A stretch of DNA of 41,168 nucleotides from Candidatus Rokuibacteriota bacterium. GTDB taxonomy: Bacteria; Methylomirabilota; Methylomirabilia; Rokubacteriales; CSP1-6. The notes beneath the pieces were generated by a model. It was not told the origin of the DNA. It saw nothing but the letters and a program-made list of their open reading frames with translations, and ran no database searches. The position numbers and the translations under genes were made by a program. This document shows, piece after piece, positions 1-6,803 of the stretch; positions within the stretch are counted from its first letter, which is position 1; each line of letters opens with the position of its first letter. The DNA lies in contig VBPC01000270.1 of NCBI GenBank assembly GCA_005887895.1, forward strand, positions 1 through 41,168, given 5' to 3'.

Positions 1-446
1 GCCAGCACCTGGCGGAAGGTCCGGTAGAACTCCACGTGGTCGGTGATGCCTTTCTTGAGGATGGCCGGCAGGTGGGGCAGGTCGTTCAGGTTGACCACCA
101 CGTTCACGCTGCGCGCGAACGCCATGGCGTTGTCGAACGTCTTGAACTGACGGCCGAGCAGCATGACGAACATCCAGCGCCGCTGGGACATCGGCATGGT
201 GCGGATCGCCGTCAGCACCGGGTTGTCGAGCGGGCCGGCGCCCTGGTACTGCTCGTCGATGATCACGACCTCGTACGTGTCGCGGCGGACGCGCTGGATG
301 GCGTCCTCGGCGTTCTTGGGCGCCAGCATGGCGAAGCCGATCTGCTCGAGCGCGGCCTTGATGACGGACTGGCGCTCGGGCGCGTCCTCGCAGACGAGCG
401 CCAGCCGGGCCTCGAACGGCGACTCGGCCTGGCCTTCGGGGCTCAC
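1..446 (-). CDS. Receiver-like protein, 3' part beyond the window
   Basis: The frame opens with GTG at 446-444, sharing GTGA with the stop of the PilT-type gene before it, and stays open to the window edge (148 codons seen), so the C-terminus is missing. The translation resembles a response-regulator receiver fold: an acidic pair CED near residue 20, an Asp in VIIDEQ near residue 63 at the phospho-acceptor position, and alternating hydrophobic strands. The usual late Lys is not evident (VNLND region), so phosphorylation may be altered. Coupling to two PilT-type ATPases suggests a role in control of type IV pilus retraction or twitching; that is inference from context. The start is firm; the fold is moderately sure. 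Confidence 0.72.
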   Translation of the reverse strand, partial: MSPEGQAESPFEARLALVCEDAPERQSVIKAALEQIGFAMLAPKNAEDAIQRVRRDTYEVVIIDEQYQGAGPLDNPVLTAIRTMPMSQRRWMFVMLLGRQFKTFDNAMAFARSVNVVVNLNDLPHLPAILKKGITDHVEFYRTFRQVL

Positions 447-1627
447 TTCTTCCTCGCGCCGAAGACCGAGCGGTTGTAGTCGGCGTCCAGCCGGAGGCCC
501 TGGACGTCGGTGGTCTTCTCGCCGCGCTTCTGCTTGATGGTGTCGATGCCGCGCTGCACGACCGCCTTGCGCGTGGAATAGTTCACGGCGGTGTCCTCGG
601 TGACGAGGCCCTCCTCGTAGGAGTGCAGCAGCGACTGGTCGAACGTCATCATGCCGAACGGCTCGCCGACCTCCTGGATGTCGTAGAACGTCTTGCCGTC
701 CTGCTCGCCCAGCAGGACGAGCTCGTTGGAGCGGATCGTGTTGGCCAGGATGTCGTGCACGGCCCAGCGGCCGCCGCCGACCTTGGGCACCAGCCGCTGG
801 CCGACGATCCAGCGCATGGTGTCGGCCAGCCGCTGCCGGATCAGCTTCTCCTCGTCCTTGTCGAACATGCCGACGATGCGGTTGACGGCCTGGCCGGCGT
901 TCACCGTGTGCAGGGTCGAGAGCACGAGGTGGCCGGTCTCCGAGGCCTTGAGCGCCAGCTCGGCCGTCTCGTGGTCGCGCATCTCGCCGACCAGGATGAT
1001 CTTGGGCGCCTGGCGGAGGGCGGCCCGGAGGCCGTTGGCGAAGGTGTCGTAGTCGAGGCCCAGCTCGCGCTGGTTGAACGTCGCCTTCCGGCTGGGATGC
1101 ACGTACTCGACCGGGTCCTCCAGGGTCACGATGTGCACGGCCTTGGTCGCGTTGATCTCGCTGAGCAGCGCCGCCAGCGACGTCGTCTTGCCGGAGCCGG
1201 TGGCGCCCGTGATCAGGATGAGCCCGTTCTTCTCGGCCGGCATCTTCTTGAACGCGTCCGGCAGGCGCAACCCCTCGATGGTGGGAATGGTGGTCTCGAG
1301 CTTCCGGAGCACCATCGAGTAGTTGCTGCGCTGCGAGAAGATGTTCACCCGGAAGCGGGCCTTGCCCGGCAGGTAGTACGAGGTGTCGCACGAGCCCGAC
1401 TTGATCAGCATCTCGGTCAGGCGGCGATCGCCGTTGACCAGGTTGAGCGCGAAGATCTCGGTCTGGAACGGCGTCAAGTTCTCGATGGCCGGATCGACCG
1501 GCACCGCCACCAGCTCGCCGGCCGCCTCGACCTGCAGCGGGCGGTCGACGGTGAGGTTCAGGTCCGACACGTTGTCGTGCGACTCGAGCATCGCTGCCAG
1601 GAGGTCGTCGATCTCGGGCTTTCTCAT
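443..1627 (-). CDS. PilT/PilU-family retraction ATPase (second copy)
   Basis: This is a 394-aa hexameric secretion ATPase of the PilT/PilU branch, which powers type IV pilus disassembly at the inner membrane. Visible motifs: Walker A GATGSGKTT at 141-149, Asp box LEDPVEY near 169-175, Walker B IILVGEMRD at 210-218 and His box TGHLVLSTLHT at 231-241. The N-terminal PAS-like domain (1-100) is more divergent than in the neighbouring PilT, and the C-terminal tail is longer, ending in lysines. It starts 10 bp downstream of the pilT stop, so the two are one transcript. It could be the PilU-like accessory motor or a PilT paralogue of the kind found in Geobacter-like genomes; I cannot separate these without a tree. 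Confidence 0.93.
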   Translation of the reverse strand: MRKPEIDDLLAAMLESHDNVSDLNLTVDRPLQVEAAGELVAVPVDPAIENLTPFQTEIFALNLVNGDRRLTEMLIKSGSCDTSYYLPGKARFRVNIFSQRSNYSMVLRKLETTIPTIEGLRLPDAFKKMPAEKNGLILITGATGSGKTTSLAALLSEINATKAVHIVTLEDPVEYVHPSRKATFNQRELGLDYDTFANGLRAALRQAPKIILVGEMRDHETAELALKASETGHLVLSTLHTVNAGQAVNRIVGMFDKDEEKLIRQRLADTMRWIVGQRLVPKVGGGRWAVHDILANTIRSNELVLLGEQDGKTFYDIQEVGEPFGMMTFDQSLLHSYEEGLVTEDTAVNYSTRKAVVQRGIDTIKQKRGEKTTDVQGLRLDADYNRSVFGARKK

Positions 1628-1637
1628 GCCGCGCCCC

Positions 1638-2717
1638 CTACTGGTTCAGCTCGTCCGGCGGGTTCTTGAGCAGCGGCCGGAACTTGGTCTTGTCGTTGCA
1701 CTTGTCGTAGGCCTCGTCCGGACTGATCCAGCCCTTCGACAGGACGCCCATGATCGCGTCGTCGAGCGTCTGCATGCCGTACTGCCTCCCGGTCTGGATC
1801 GCCGAGGGGATCTGGACCGTCTTGCCCTCGCGGATCAGGTTGCCGACGGCCGCCGTGCACACCAGGATCTCCAGCGCCGCGCACCGGCCCTTCTTGTCGA
1901 CGCGCTTGAACAGGTTCTGGGCGACGACGACCTTGAGACCGGTCGACAGCCCGTTGCGGATCTGGGCCTGCTCCTCGGCCGGAAAGACCTCGATGACGCG
2001 GTCGATCGTCTTGGACGCGCTGGTCGTGTGCAGCGTACCGAACACGAGGTGACCGGTGTTGGCGGCTTCCAGCGCCAGCCGGATGGTCTCCAGGTCGCGC
2101 ATCTCACCGACCAGGATGATGTCGGGGTCTTCGCGGAGCGCGCCGCGCAGGGCGGCGGCGAACGAGCGCGTGTGGATGCCCACCTCGCGGTGGTTGACCA
2201 GACAGCCCTGGGCCTGGTGCACGAACTCGATCGGATCTTCGATCGTGACGATATGGTCCTTGCGGTGCTTGTTGGCGTGATCGACGACGGCGGCGAGCGT
2301 GGTGGACTTGCCGGAGCCGGTCGGCCCGGTGACCAGCACCAGGCCCTTGTGCAGCATGGCCGACTTCTTGAGGATCGGCGGCAGCCCGAGCTCGTCGGCG
2401 GTGAGGATCTTGGTCGGGATCTGGCGGAAGACGGCGCCGCAGCCGTACTTCTGCATGAAGTAGTTGGCGCGGAAGCGCGCCACGTTCGGGATCTCGTAGC
2501 CGAAGTCGACGTCGCCCGTTTCCTCGAAGGTCTTGATCTTCTGCTCGGGCGCGATCTCGTAGAGCATCTGCCGCAAGTGCTCGTCGTCGAGGGGGTCGTA
2601 CTTCACGCGCTCGAGGTCGCCGTGCACCCTCAAGATCGGCGGCTGCCCCGACACGATGTGCAGGTCGGAGGCGCCGGTGTCGAACATCAGCTTGAAGAAG
2701 GCGTCGAGCTTCGCCAT
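1638..2717 (-). CDS. pilT: Type IV pilus twitching motility ATPase PilT
   Basis: This is a canonical PilT of 359 aa. It hydrolyses ATP to depolymerise PilA pilin into the membrane and drives twitching. The N-terminus carries the PilT signature (ASDLHI, near 16-21, and PPILRVHGDL). Walker A GPTGSGKST is at 131-139, Asp box TIEDPIEFVH at 158-167, Walker B IILVGEMRD at 200-208 and His box TGHLVFGTLHT at 221-231. Length and motif spacing match the family. The ATG has a strong AGGAG-type ribosome site which lies inside an inverted repeat (separate entry). It is first in an operon with the second ATPase and the receiver-like gene; no pilin or pilus assembly gene is in the window. Confidence 0.96.
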   Translation of the reverse strand: MAKLDAFFKLMFDTGASDLHIVSGQPPILRVHGDLERVKYDPLDDEHLRQMLYEIAPEQKIKTFEETGDVDFGYEIPNVARFRANYFMQKYGCGAVFRQIPTKILTADELGLPPILKKSAMLHKGLVLVTGPTGSGKSTTLAAVVDHANKHRKDHIVTIEDPIEFVHQAQGCLVNHREVGIHTRSFAAALRGALREDPDIILVGEMRDLETIRLALEAANTGHLVFGTLHTTSASKTIDRVIEVFPAEEQAQIRNGLSTGLKVVVAQNLFKRVDKKGRCAALEILVCTAAVGNLIREGKTVQIPSAIQTGRQYGMQTLDDAIMGVLSKGWISPDEAYDKCNDKTKFRPLLKNPPDELNQ

Positions 2718-2727
2718 GCTGTCGCCT

Positions 2728-2744
2728 CTCCTCCAGAGGAGGGG
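2728..2744 (-). promoter_or_regulatory. Hairpin that can mask the pilT ribosome-binding site
   Basis: In the transcript the sequence CCTCC TCT GGAGG forms a 5-bp perfect stem with a 3-nt loop, extendable by a wobble and a G-C pair. The 3' arm GGAGG is the Shine-Dalgarno of pilT, 10-15 nt before the ATG. Pairing would hide the ribosome site, so translation could be sensitive to structure or temperature. The structure is seen; the regulatory role is inference. Confidence 0.4.
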
Positions 2745-2791
2745 TCACATCGGCCCGCGGTAGTCCGCGAGAAAATTCGGAACTTTCAACG

Positions 2792-2821
2792 AGCCTATTC
2801 GTTCGGGTCGCGCGAAGTCAA
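2792..2821 (-). promoter_or_regulatory. Possible sigma70-type promoter of the pilT operon
   Basis: On the minus strand TTGACT (2821-2816) is followed after 18 nt by TAGGCT (2797-2792), leaving a leader of about 70 nt to pilT. The -10 is poor. The TTGACY-N18 arrangement matches two better promoters at 13896-13973. Confidence 0.3.
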
Positions 2822-2992
2822 GAATGGCCGCCCGCGCGCGGCGCCGCGCCACGACGTTGTCGGCGCGCGCTGAACGCCGGGGGTGTGGTGGCGGGGGCGG
2901 ACCCTCCACATCGGGTGGCGTTCCGCCGCCACGCGCGCCGCTCCCAACTGGGGTACTCTTCGCGTGGGCGGAGCGGCCGTGGAGGAGCGGTG

Positions 2993-3871
2993 ATGACCGA
3001 GCCGGTCGTGGTGGAGGCGGGCGCCGGGGGTCTCGAACGCGTGCGCGTGACCGGCGCCCGCGCCGACGCCGAGGTCTACCTGCAGGGCGCCCACGTCACG
3101 CGCTGGCAGCCGCGCAGCGCCGCCGCGCCGGTGCTGTTCCTCTCGGCGCGCGCCGCCTACGCGCCGGGCAAGGCCATCCGTGGCGGCGTGCCGCTCATCT
3201 TTCCGTGGTTCGGTCCGCACGCGACCGACCGCACCAAGCCCATGCACGGCTTCGCCCGCGCCAGGTCGTGGCGGCTGGTGCGCGCCGAGCCCGCCCCCGA
3301 CGGCACGGTCGGCCTCGAGCTGGCGCTGGACGACGACGAGGCCACCCGCGCCGTGTGGTCCCACGCGTTCCGCGCGCGCTACCGCGTCACGATCGGCGAC
3401 GCGCTCGGCCTGACACTGGAGATCGTCAACGCGTCGCGCGCGCCGTTCACGTTCGAGGCGGCGCTGCACACGTACCTCACGGTCGGCGACGTCCGGGCGG
3501 TGGCGATCACCGGCCTCGACGACACGGCCTACATCGACAAGGTCGACGCGATGACGCGCAAGCGTCACGGCGCCGAGCCGTTGCGGCTGACCGGCGAGAC
3601 CGACCGCGTCTTCCTCGGCACCCGCACGCGCTGCGTCGTCCACGACCGCGACCTCGGGCGGCGGCTGGCGGTCGACAAGACGGGGTCCGCGAGCACCGTC
3701 GTGTGGAATCCGTGGTCCGCCAAGGCCGCCGAGATCGCCGACCTCGAGCCCGAGGACTGGCGGCGCATGGTGTGCGTGGAGACCGCCAACGCGGCCGACG
3801 ACGCGGTGACGCTGGCGCCGGGCGCCCGCCACGTGATGACGGCCACGATCCGCGTCGAGGCGGCGGCGTGA
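2993..3871 (+). CDS. D-hexose-6-phosphate mutarotase (aldose 1-epimerase family)
   Basis: This 292-aa protein of the YeaD/Ymr099c branch of galactose mutarotases interconverts alpha and beta anomers of hexose 6-phosphates. Typical blocks are GAHVTRWQP near 29-37, FLSARAAYAPGKAIRGGVPL near 48-67, FPWFG, the catalytic-type His in MHGFAR near 83-88, and the late NPWSAKA and VCVE(T)AN with the catalytic Glu near 258-262. The frame is open upstream, but the ATG at 2993 with GGAGGAG at 2981-2987 is the natural start. Its stop overlaps the next gene by GTGA, so it heads a short plus-strand operon. Confidence 0.9.
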   Translation: MTEPVVVEAGAGGLERVRVTGARADAEVYLQGAHVTRWQPRSAAAPVLFLSARAAYAPGKAIRGGVPLIFPWFGPHATDRTKPMHGFARARSWRLVRAEPAPDGTVGLELALDDDEATRAVWSHAFRARYRVTIGDALGLTLEIVNASRAPFTFEAALHTYLTVGDVRAVAITGLDDTAYIDKVDAMTRKRHGAEPLRLTGETDRVFLGTRTRCVVHDRDLGRRLAVDKTGSASTVVWNPWSAKAAEIADLEPEDWRRMVCVETANAADDAVTLAPGARHVMTATIRVEAAA

Positions 3872-4596
3872 GGCCGGCGCGGGCGCTGCTCGCTCTCGGC
3901 CTCCTCGCCGCGGCAGTCGGCGCCGGCGGCGCGGTGACGGCACCCGTGCCGCCCGCGCAGCGCGAGGTCGAGGCGGCCCGCGCCGCCCAGGCCGTCGCGG
4001 CGCGTCGCTACCAAGAGAGTCTCGAAGAACTGCTGCCGCTGCGCGAGGCCGCGGTGGAGCGCGCCGCGACGCGGCTCGAGCGGGACCGCGAGCTCCTCGC
4101 CCGCGGGGTGATCGCGGCGATCGACGTCTCGGCCAGCGAGCGTGCGCTCGACGACGTGCGCGCCGCCGCCGCCAGGACCCGCGCCGAGATGGCGCAGGCC
4201 GCCGCCCTGGTGAGCGAGGCGGAGGCCGCGCGCGAGCTGGCCGCGCTGCCACCCGCGGCGCCCGACACGCTCACCGCCGGCCCCACGCTCCTCCGCTACG
4301 AGGGCCGGGCACCGTGGTCGCTCGGCCAGCTGCCCGCCATCGAGCGCTTCTTCGCCGAGCGCTTCCGACGGCCGCTGCCCATCAGCGCGCTCGGCCAGAC
4401 CGCGGTGCACGACCGGCTCGGGTTCGATCACCACGACGCCCTCGATGTCGCCGTGCATCCCGACAGCGCCGAGGGCCGCGCCCTGATGGACTACCTGCGC
4501 GCGCACGGCATCCCGTTCCTGGCCTTCCGCGCGGCCCGGCCGGGCGTCGCCACCGGCGCCCACGTCCACGTCGGGCGTCCCAGCCCGCACGTGTGA
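3868..4596 (+). CDS. Secreted coiled-coil protein with M15-like C-terminal domain
   Basis: This 242-aa protein starts at GTG overlapping the mutarotase stop (GTGA). Residues 1-25 form a signal peptide (basic start, then a Leu/Ala/Gly run). Residues 30-130 are Glu/Arg/Ala-rich heptads reminiscent of HlyD/TolC-type coiled coils. The last 65 residues contain RLGFDHHDALDVAVHP and later GAHVHVG; the H..D plus HxH pattern resembles the zinc site of VanY/M15 D,D-carboxypeptidases, so a periplasmic peptidoglycan role is possible. The M15 link is by motif only. The frame is open far upstream of the GTG, but that part overlaps the mutarotase and is not coding. Confidence 0.75.
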   Translation: MRPARALLALGLLAAAVGAGGAVTAPVPPAQREVEAARAAQAVAARRYQESLEELLPLREAAVERAATRLERDRELLARGVIAAIDVSASERALDDVRAAAARTRAEMAQAAALVSEAEAARELAALPPAAPDTLTAGPTLLRYEGRAPWSLGQLPAIERFFAERFRRPLPISALGQTAVHDRLGFDHHDALDVAVHPDSAEGRALMDYLRAHGIPFLAFRAARPGVATGAHVHVGRPSPHV

Positions 4597-4609
4597 GGAG
4601 AGCCTGACC

Positions 4610-5080
4610 GTGCGCACGACCTTCGCCGTGAACATGCTGCGGGCCAGCGAGAAGCTCAACGTCATCCCGCCGGAGGCGGTGGCCGACATCGACTGCCGCA
4701 TGCTGGCGGGCGACGACCCCGCCGAGATCCAGGCCTGGGTGCGCGACGTGATCGCCGACGCGCGCATCGAGATCACGACGGTGCGCGAGCCGAAGGTCTC
4801 CAACCTCTCGCCGCCGGACACCGAGCTCTACAAGGCGCTCGCCGACACGCTGCGCCGCCGGGTGCCCGGCACCGTGATCGCGCCGGGCATTCTCACCGGC
4901 TTCACCGACAACTGGGTGTTCCGGCGCGCGGGGCTGCAGGGCTACGGCTGGAGCCCGTTCGTGCTCGACGCCGAGGAGTACCGCCGCATCCACGGCAACG
5001 ACGAGCGGATCTCGCTCGACAACGTGCGCGACGGCGGCCGCGCCTACACCGAGCTGCTGCTGGCCGTCGCCGCGGCCTGA
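4610..5080 (+). pseudogene. C-terminal fragment of an M20-family metallopeptidase
   Basis: The 156-aa frame matches the end of M20/M25/M40 peptidases (ArgE/DapE/PM20D1-like): the dimerisation-domain piece with NVIPPEAVADIDCRML near 18-31 and the closing metal-site block TGFTDNWVFRRAG and HGNDERIS. Full-length relatives have about 300 more N-terminal residues carrying the HxD and catalytic Glu motifs; none of this is found upstream, where the preceding gene belongs to another family. A GTG start with GAGGAG about 12 nt upstream means it may still be translated. A deletion fusing this tail behind the upstream gene is the simplest explanation. It is unlikely to be an active peptidase. Confidence 0.65.
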
Positions 5081-5087
5081 CGCTCGC

Positions 5088-5720
5088 GTGGCCGCCGCCC
5101 GCCTGACGATCCGCCGCGGCACGCCGCGCGACGTCCCGACGATCCTCGCCCTCGTCCGCGGCCTCGCCCGCTACGAGCGGCTGCTGAGCCAGTGTGTGGC
5201 CACGCCGGCCGGGCTGCGCCGCGACGGCTTCGGCCGGCGACGGTACTTCGAGACGCTGATCTGTCGGCGCGGCGGCCGGCCGGTGGGCTTCGCCCTCTAC
5301 TTCTTCACCTACTCGACGTTCCTGGCGCGGCCGACGCTCTACCTCGAGGACCTGTTCGTGCTGCCGGCCGAGCGCGGCCAGGGCGCCGGGCTCGCCCTGC
5401 TGCGGGCGCTCGCCCGCCGCGCGGTGCGACGCGGCTGCGGCCGCATGGAGTGGACCGTGCTCGACTGGAACCGGCCGGCGATCCGCTTCTACCAGGCGCT
5501 GGGTGCGCGGCTGCGGCGGGACTGGATCCTGACCCGGCTGACCGGCGAGCCGCTCGCGCGGCTGGCCGGCCTCAGCGCTCGCCGGGGCCCTGGTCGAGCA
5601 CGGCGAGCTTCTGGGCCGCGCACTCCCACAGGAGCGGGATCGCCGAGGCGACGGCGACGCCGCGCGACTGCGCGCGCGAGACGTTCTCCGGCTGGGTCGC
5701 GAAGTCGACGATCCGCTTGA
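5088..5720 (+). CDS. GNAT-family N-acetyltransferase
   Basis: This is an acetyl-CoA-dependent N-acetyltransferase. The GNAT core spans residues 5-150: a beta4 strand YLEDLFVLPAERGQGAG with the pyrophosphate-binding RGQGAG loop (near 100-105), and the closing WTVLDWNRPAIRFYQALGA block. This pattern resembles the diamine (spermidine/spermine) acetyltransferase branch, but the substrate is not determined. Start GTG at 5088 lies 8 bp after the M20 fragment. The natural domain end is near residue 160; the remaining 50 or so residues are Arg/Pro-rich and are simply the antisense of the convergent gene, with which it overlaps by 149 bp. The tail may be a recent read-through extension. Confidence 0.85.
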   Translation: MAAARLTIRRGTPRDVPTILALVRGLARYERLLSQCVATPAGLRRDGFGRRRYFETLICRRGGRPVGFALYFFTYSTFLARPTLYLEDLFVLPAERGQGAGLALLRALARRAVRRGCGRMEWTVLDWNRPAIRFYQALGARLRRDWILTRLTGEPLARLAGLSARRGPGRARRASGPRTPTGAGSPRRRRRRATARARRSPAGSRSRRSA

Positions 5721-6687
5721 CCGACGGGCAGAGGTCGATCGCCGGATCCTGCCCGACCGCCTCCCAGACGTCCTTCTGATCGAGCGTCCGCGCCCGCCAG
5801 GCCGCCACGGCCAGCAGGTGGACGTCGAGCACCTCGCGCAGCTGCGCGCGGACGGGGCCCGGCGCCGTCGAGGCCATGAAGCGATCGACGTCGGTCCTGG
5901 CGAAGATCACCCGGCTCGAGTACACGGACTGCGCGGTGGCGGGCGAGCTGACCGCCTGCAGCTGGCGCAGCGAGCCCATGATCTGGTCGAACGCGGCGCG
6001 CTGCTGCTCATCGATGGACGGCGGCGCCGCCGGCGCCGAGCTGACCGGCGCCACCGGTGGCGTGTCGAACCCGAGTCCGAAGTAGATTCCGGCGGTGACA
6101 CCGAGCGCGACGAGCGCCAGCACCAGCGGCCACACCCGTCGCGGCGGCTGCCCCGCCGGCTCTCCCGCGGTCTTCAGCTCCGCTTGCTGCGTGAGCGCCG
6201 TGCGGATCGTGCTGTCGAGGTTCAGCCGGGCCGGCGACGTCCGCCCCGGCGGCGGCGGCGACGCAGCTCGCGTCCCGCCGCCTCCCGCTTCGTCGAGGAT
6301 CTTGAGGGCCTCGCGCGTGATCGCGTCGAGGTCTTGAGGGCTCTCGGGCGGCGCATCGCGCGCGTGGGATTCGGGTCTGGTCGTCGTGGTCTCTTCGGCG
6401 GCCAGCGCGGCGCGCAACGCCTCCTCGAGGTCGGCGCTCGGCCCCGGCGCCGGGCGTCCGGCCGAGGGAGACTTGCGAGCGGCGCCGGGGGCCGCGATCG
6501 CACCCGGCGAAAGCGGCAGCGGCTGCCTGGCTTCTTCGACGGTCACCATGCGGTCGAACGTGGCGCCGCACGCACAGGTCAACGTGAGGAGGTAGCCACC
6601 GGCGGGTTGCGGCCCGGCGTGTGGAGTGATTCCCCCGCACGCCGCGTGCTCGCGGCCGAACCGTTCGACGTCGGCGAAGTTGCTCAT
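5572..6687 (-). CDS. Unrecognised single-pass membrane protein with N-terminal zinc-ribbon-like motif
   Basis: This 371-aa protein belongs to no family I know. The N-terminus has HAACGG and TCACGATF, which could form a small Cys zinc site. Residues 60-180 are a Pro/Ala-rich, low-complexity and acidic linker. One hydrophobic segment lies near 186-206 (VWPLVLALVALGVTAGIYFG), followed by a 160-residue soluble, helix-rich domain that would face the periplasm if the N-terminus is cytoplasmic. It follows the FAD gene after 116 bp on the same strand, so it may be the distal member of the SPFH/DUF4178 operon or a separate unit. The start ATG is the only good one. Confidence 0.8.
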   Translation of the reverse strand: MSNFADVERFGREHAACGGITPHAGPQPAGGYLLTLTCACGATFDRMVTVEEARQPLPLSPGAIAAPGAARKSPSAGRPAPGPSADLEEALRAALAAEETTTTRPESHARDAPPESPQDLDAITREALKILDEAGGGGTRAASPPPPGRTSPARLNLDSTIRTALTQQAELKTAGEPAGQPPRRVWPLVLALVALGVTAGIYFGLGFDTPPVAPVSSAPAAPPSIDEQQRAAFDQIMGSLRQLQAVSSPATAQSVYSSRVIFARTDVDRFMASTAPGPVRAQLREVLDVHLLAVAAWRARTLDQKDVWEAVGQDPAIDLCPSVKRIVDFATQPENVSRAQSRGVAVASAIPLLWECAAQKLAVLDQGPGER

Positions 6688-6782
6688 ACGCTCGGCGGCG
6701 GCCCCTCGCTGCCCATGATCGTGCCGACCGGCGGCGGCCAGCGCGGGACGTCTTCGCAGGGACCGAGCATTGGACCGACCCT

Positions 6783-6798
6783 AGGGCCCCGCGGGGCA
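6783..6798 (-). terminator. GC hairpin after the FAD-protein gene
   Basis: A perfect 12-bp palindrome GCCCCGCGGGGC (6785-6796) begins 8 nt after the FAD gene stop. It has no T tract, so it is terminator-like at best. The rest of 6688-6803 shows nothing else. Confidence 0.35.
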
Positions 6799-6803
6799 GC
6801 CCG

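Noticed and set aside
2824-4596. Extended 590-codon frame ending in the coiled-coil protein
   Set aside because: Its first 348 codons are the wrong frame of the mutarotase gene; the signal peptide at GTG 3868 marks the real start.
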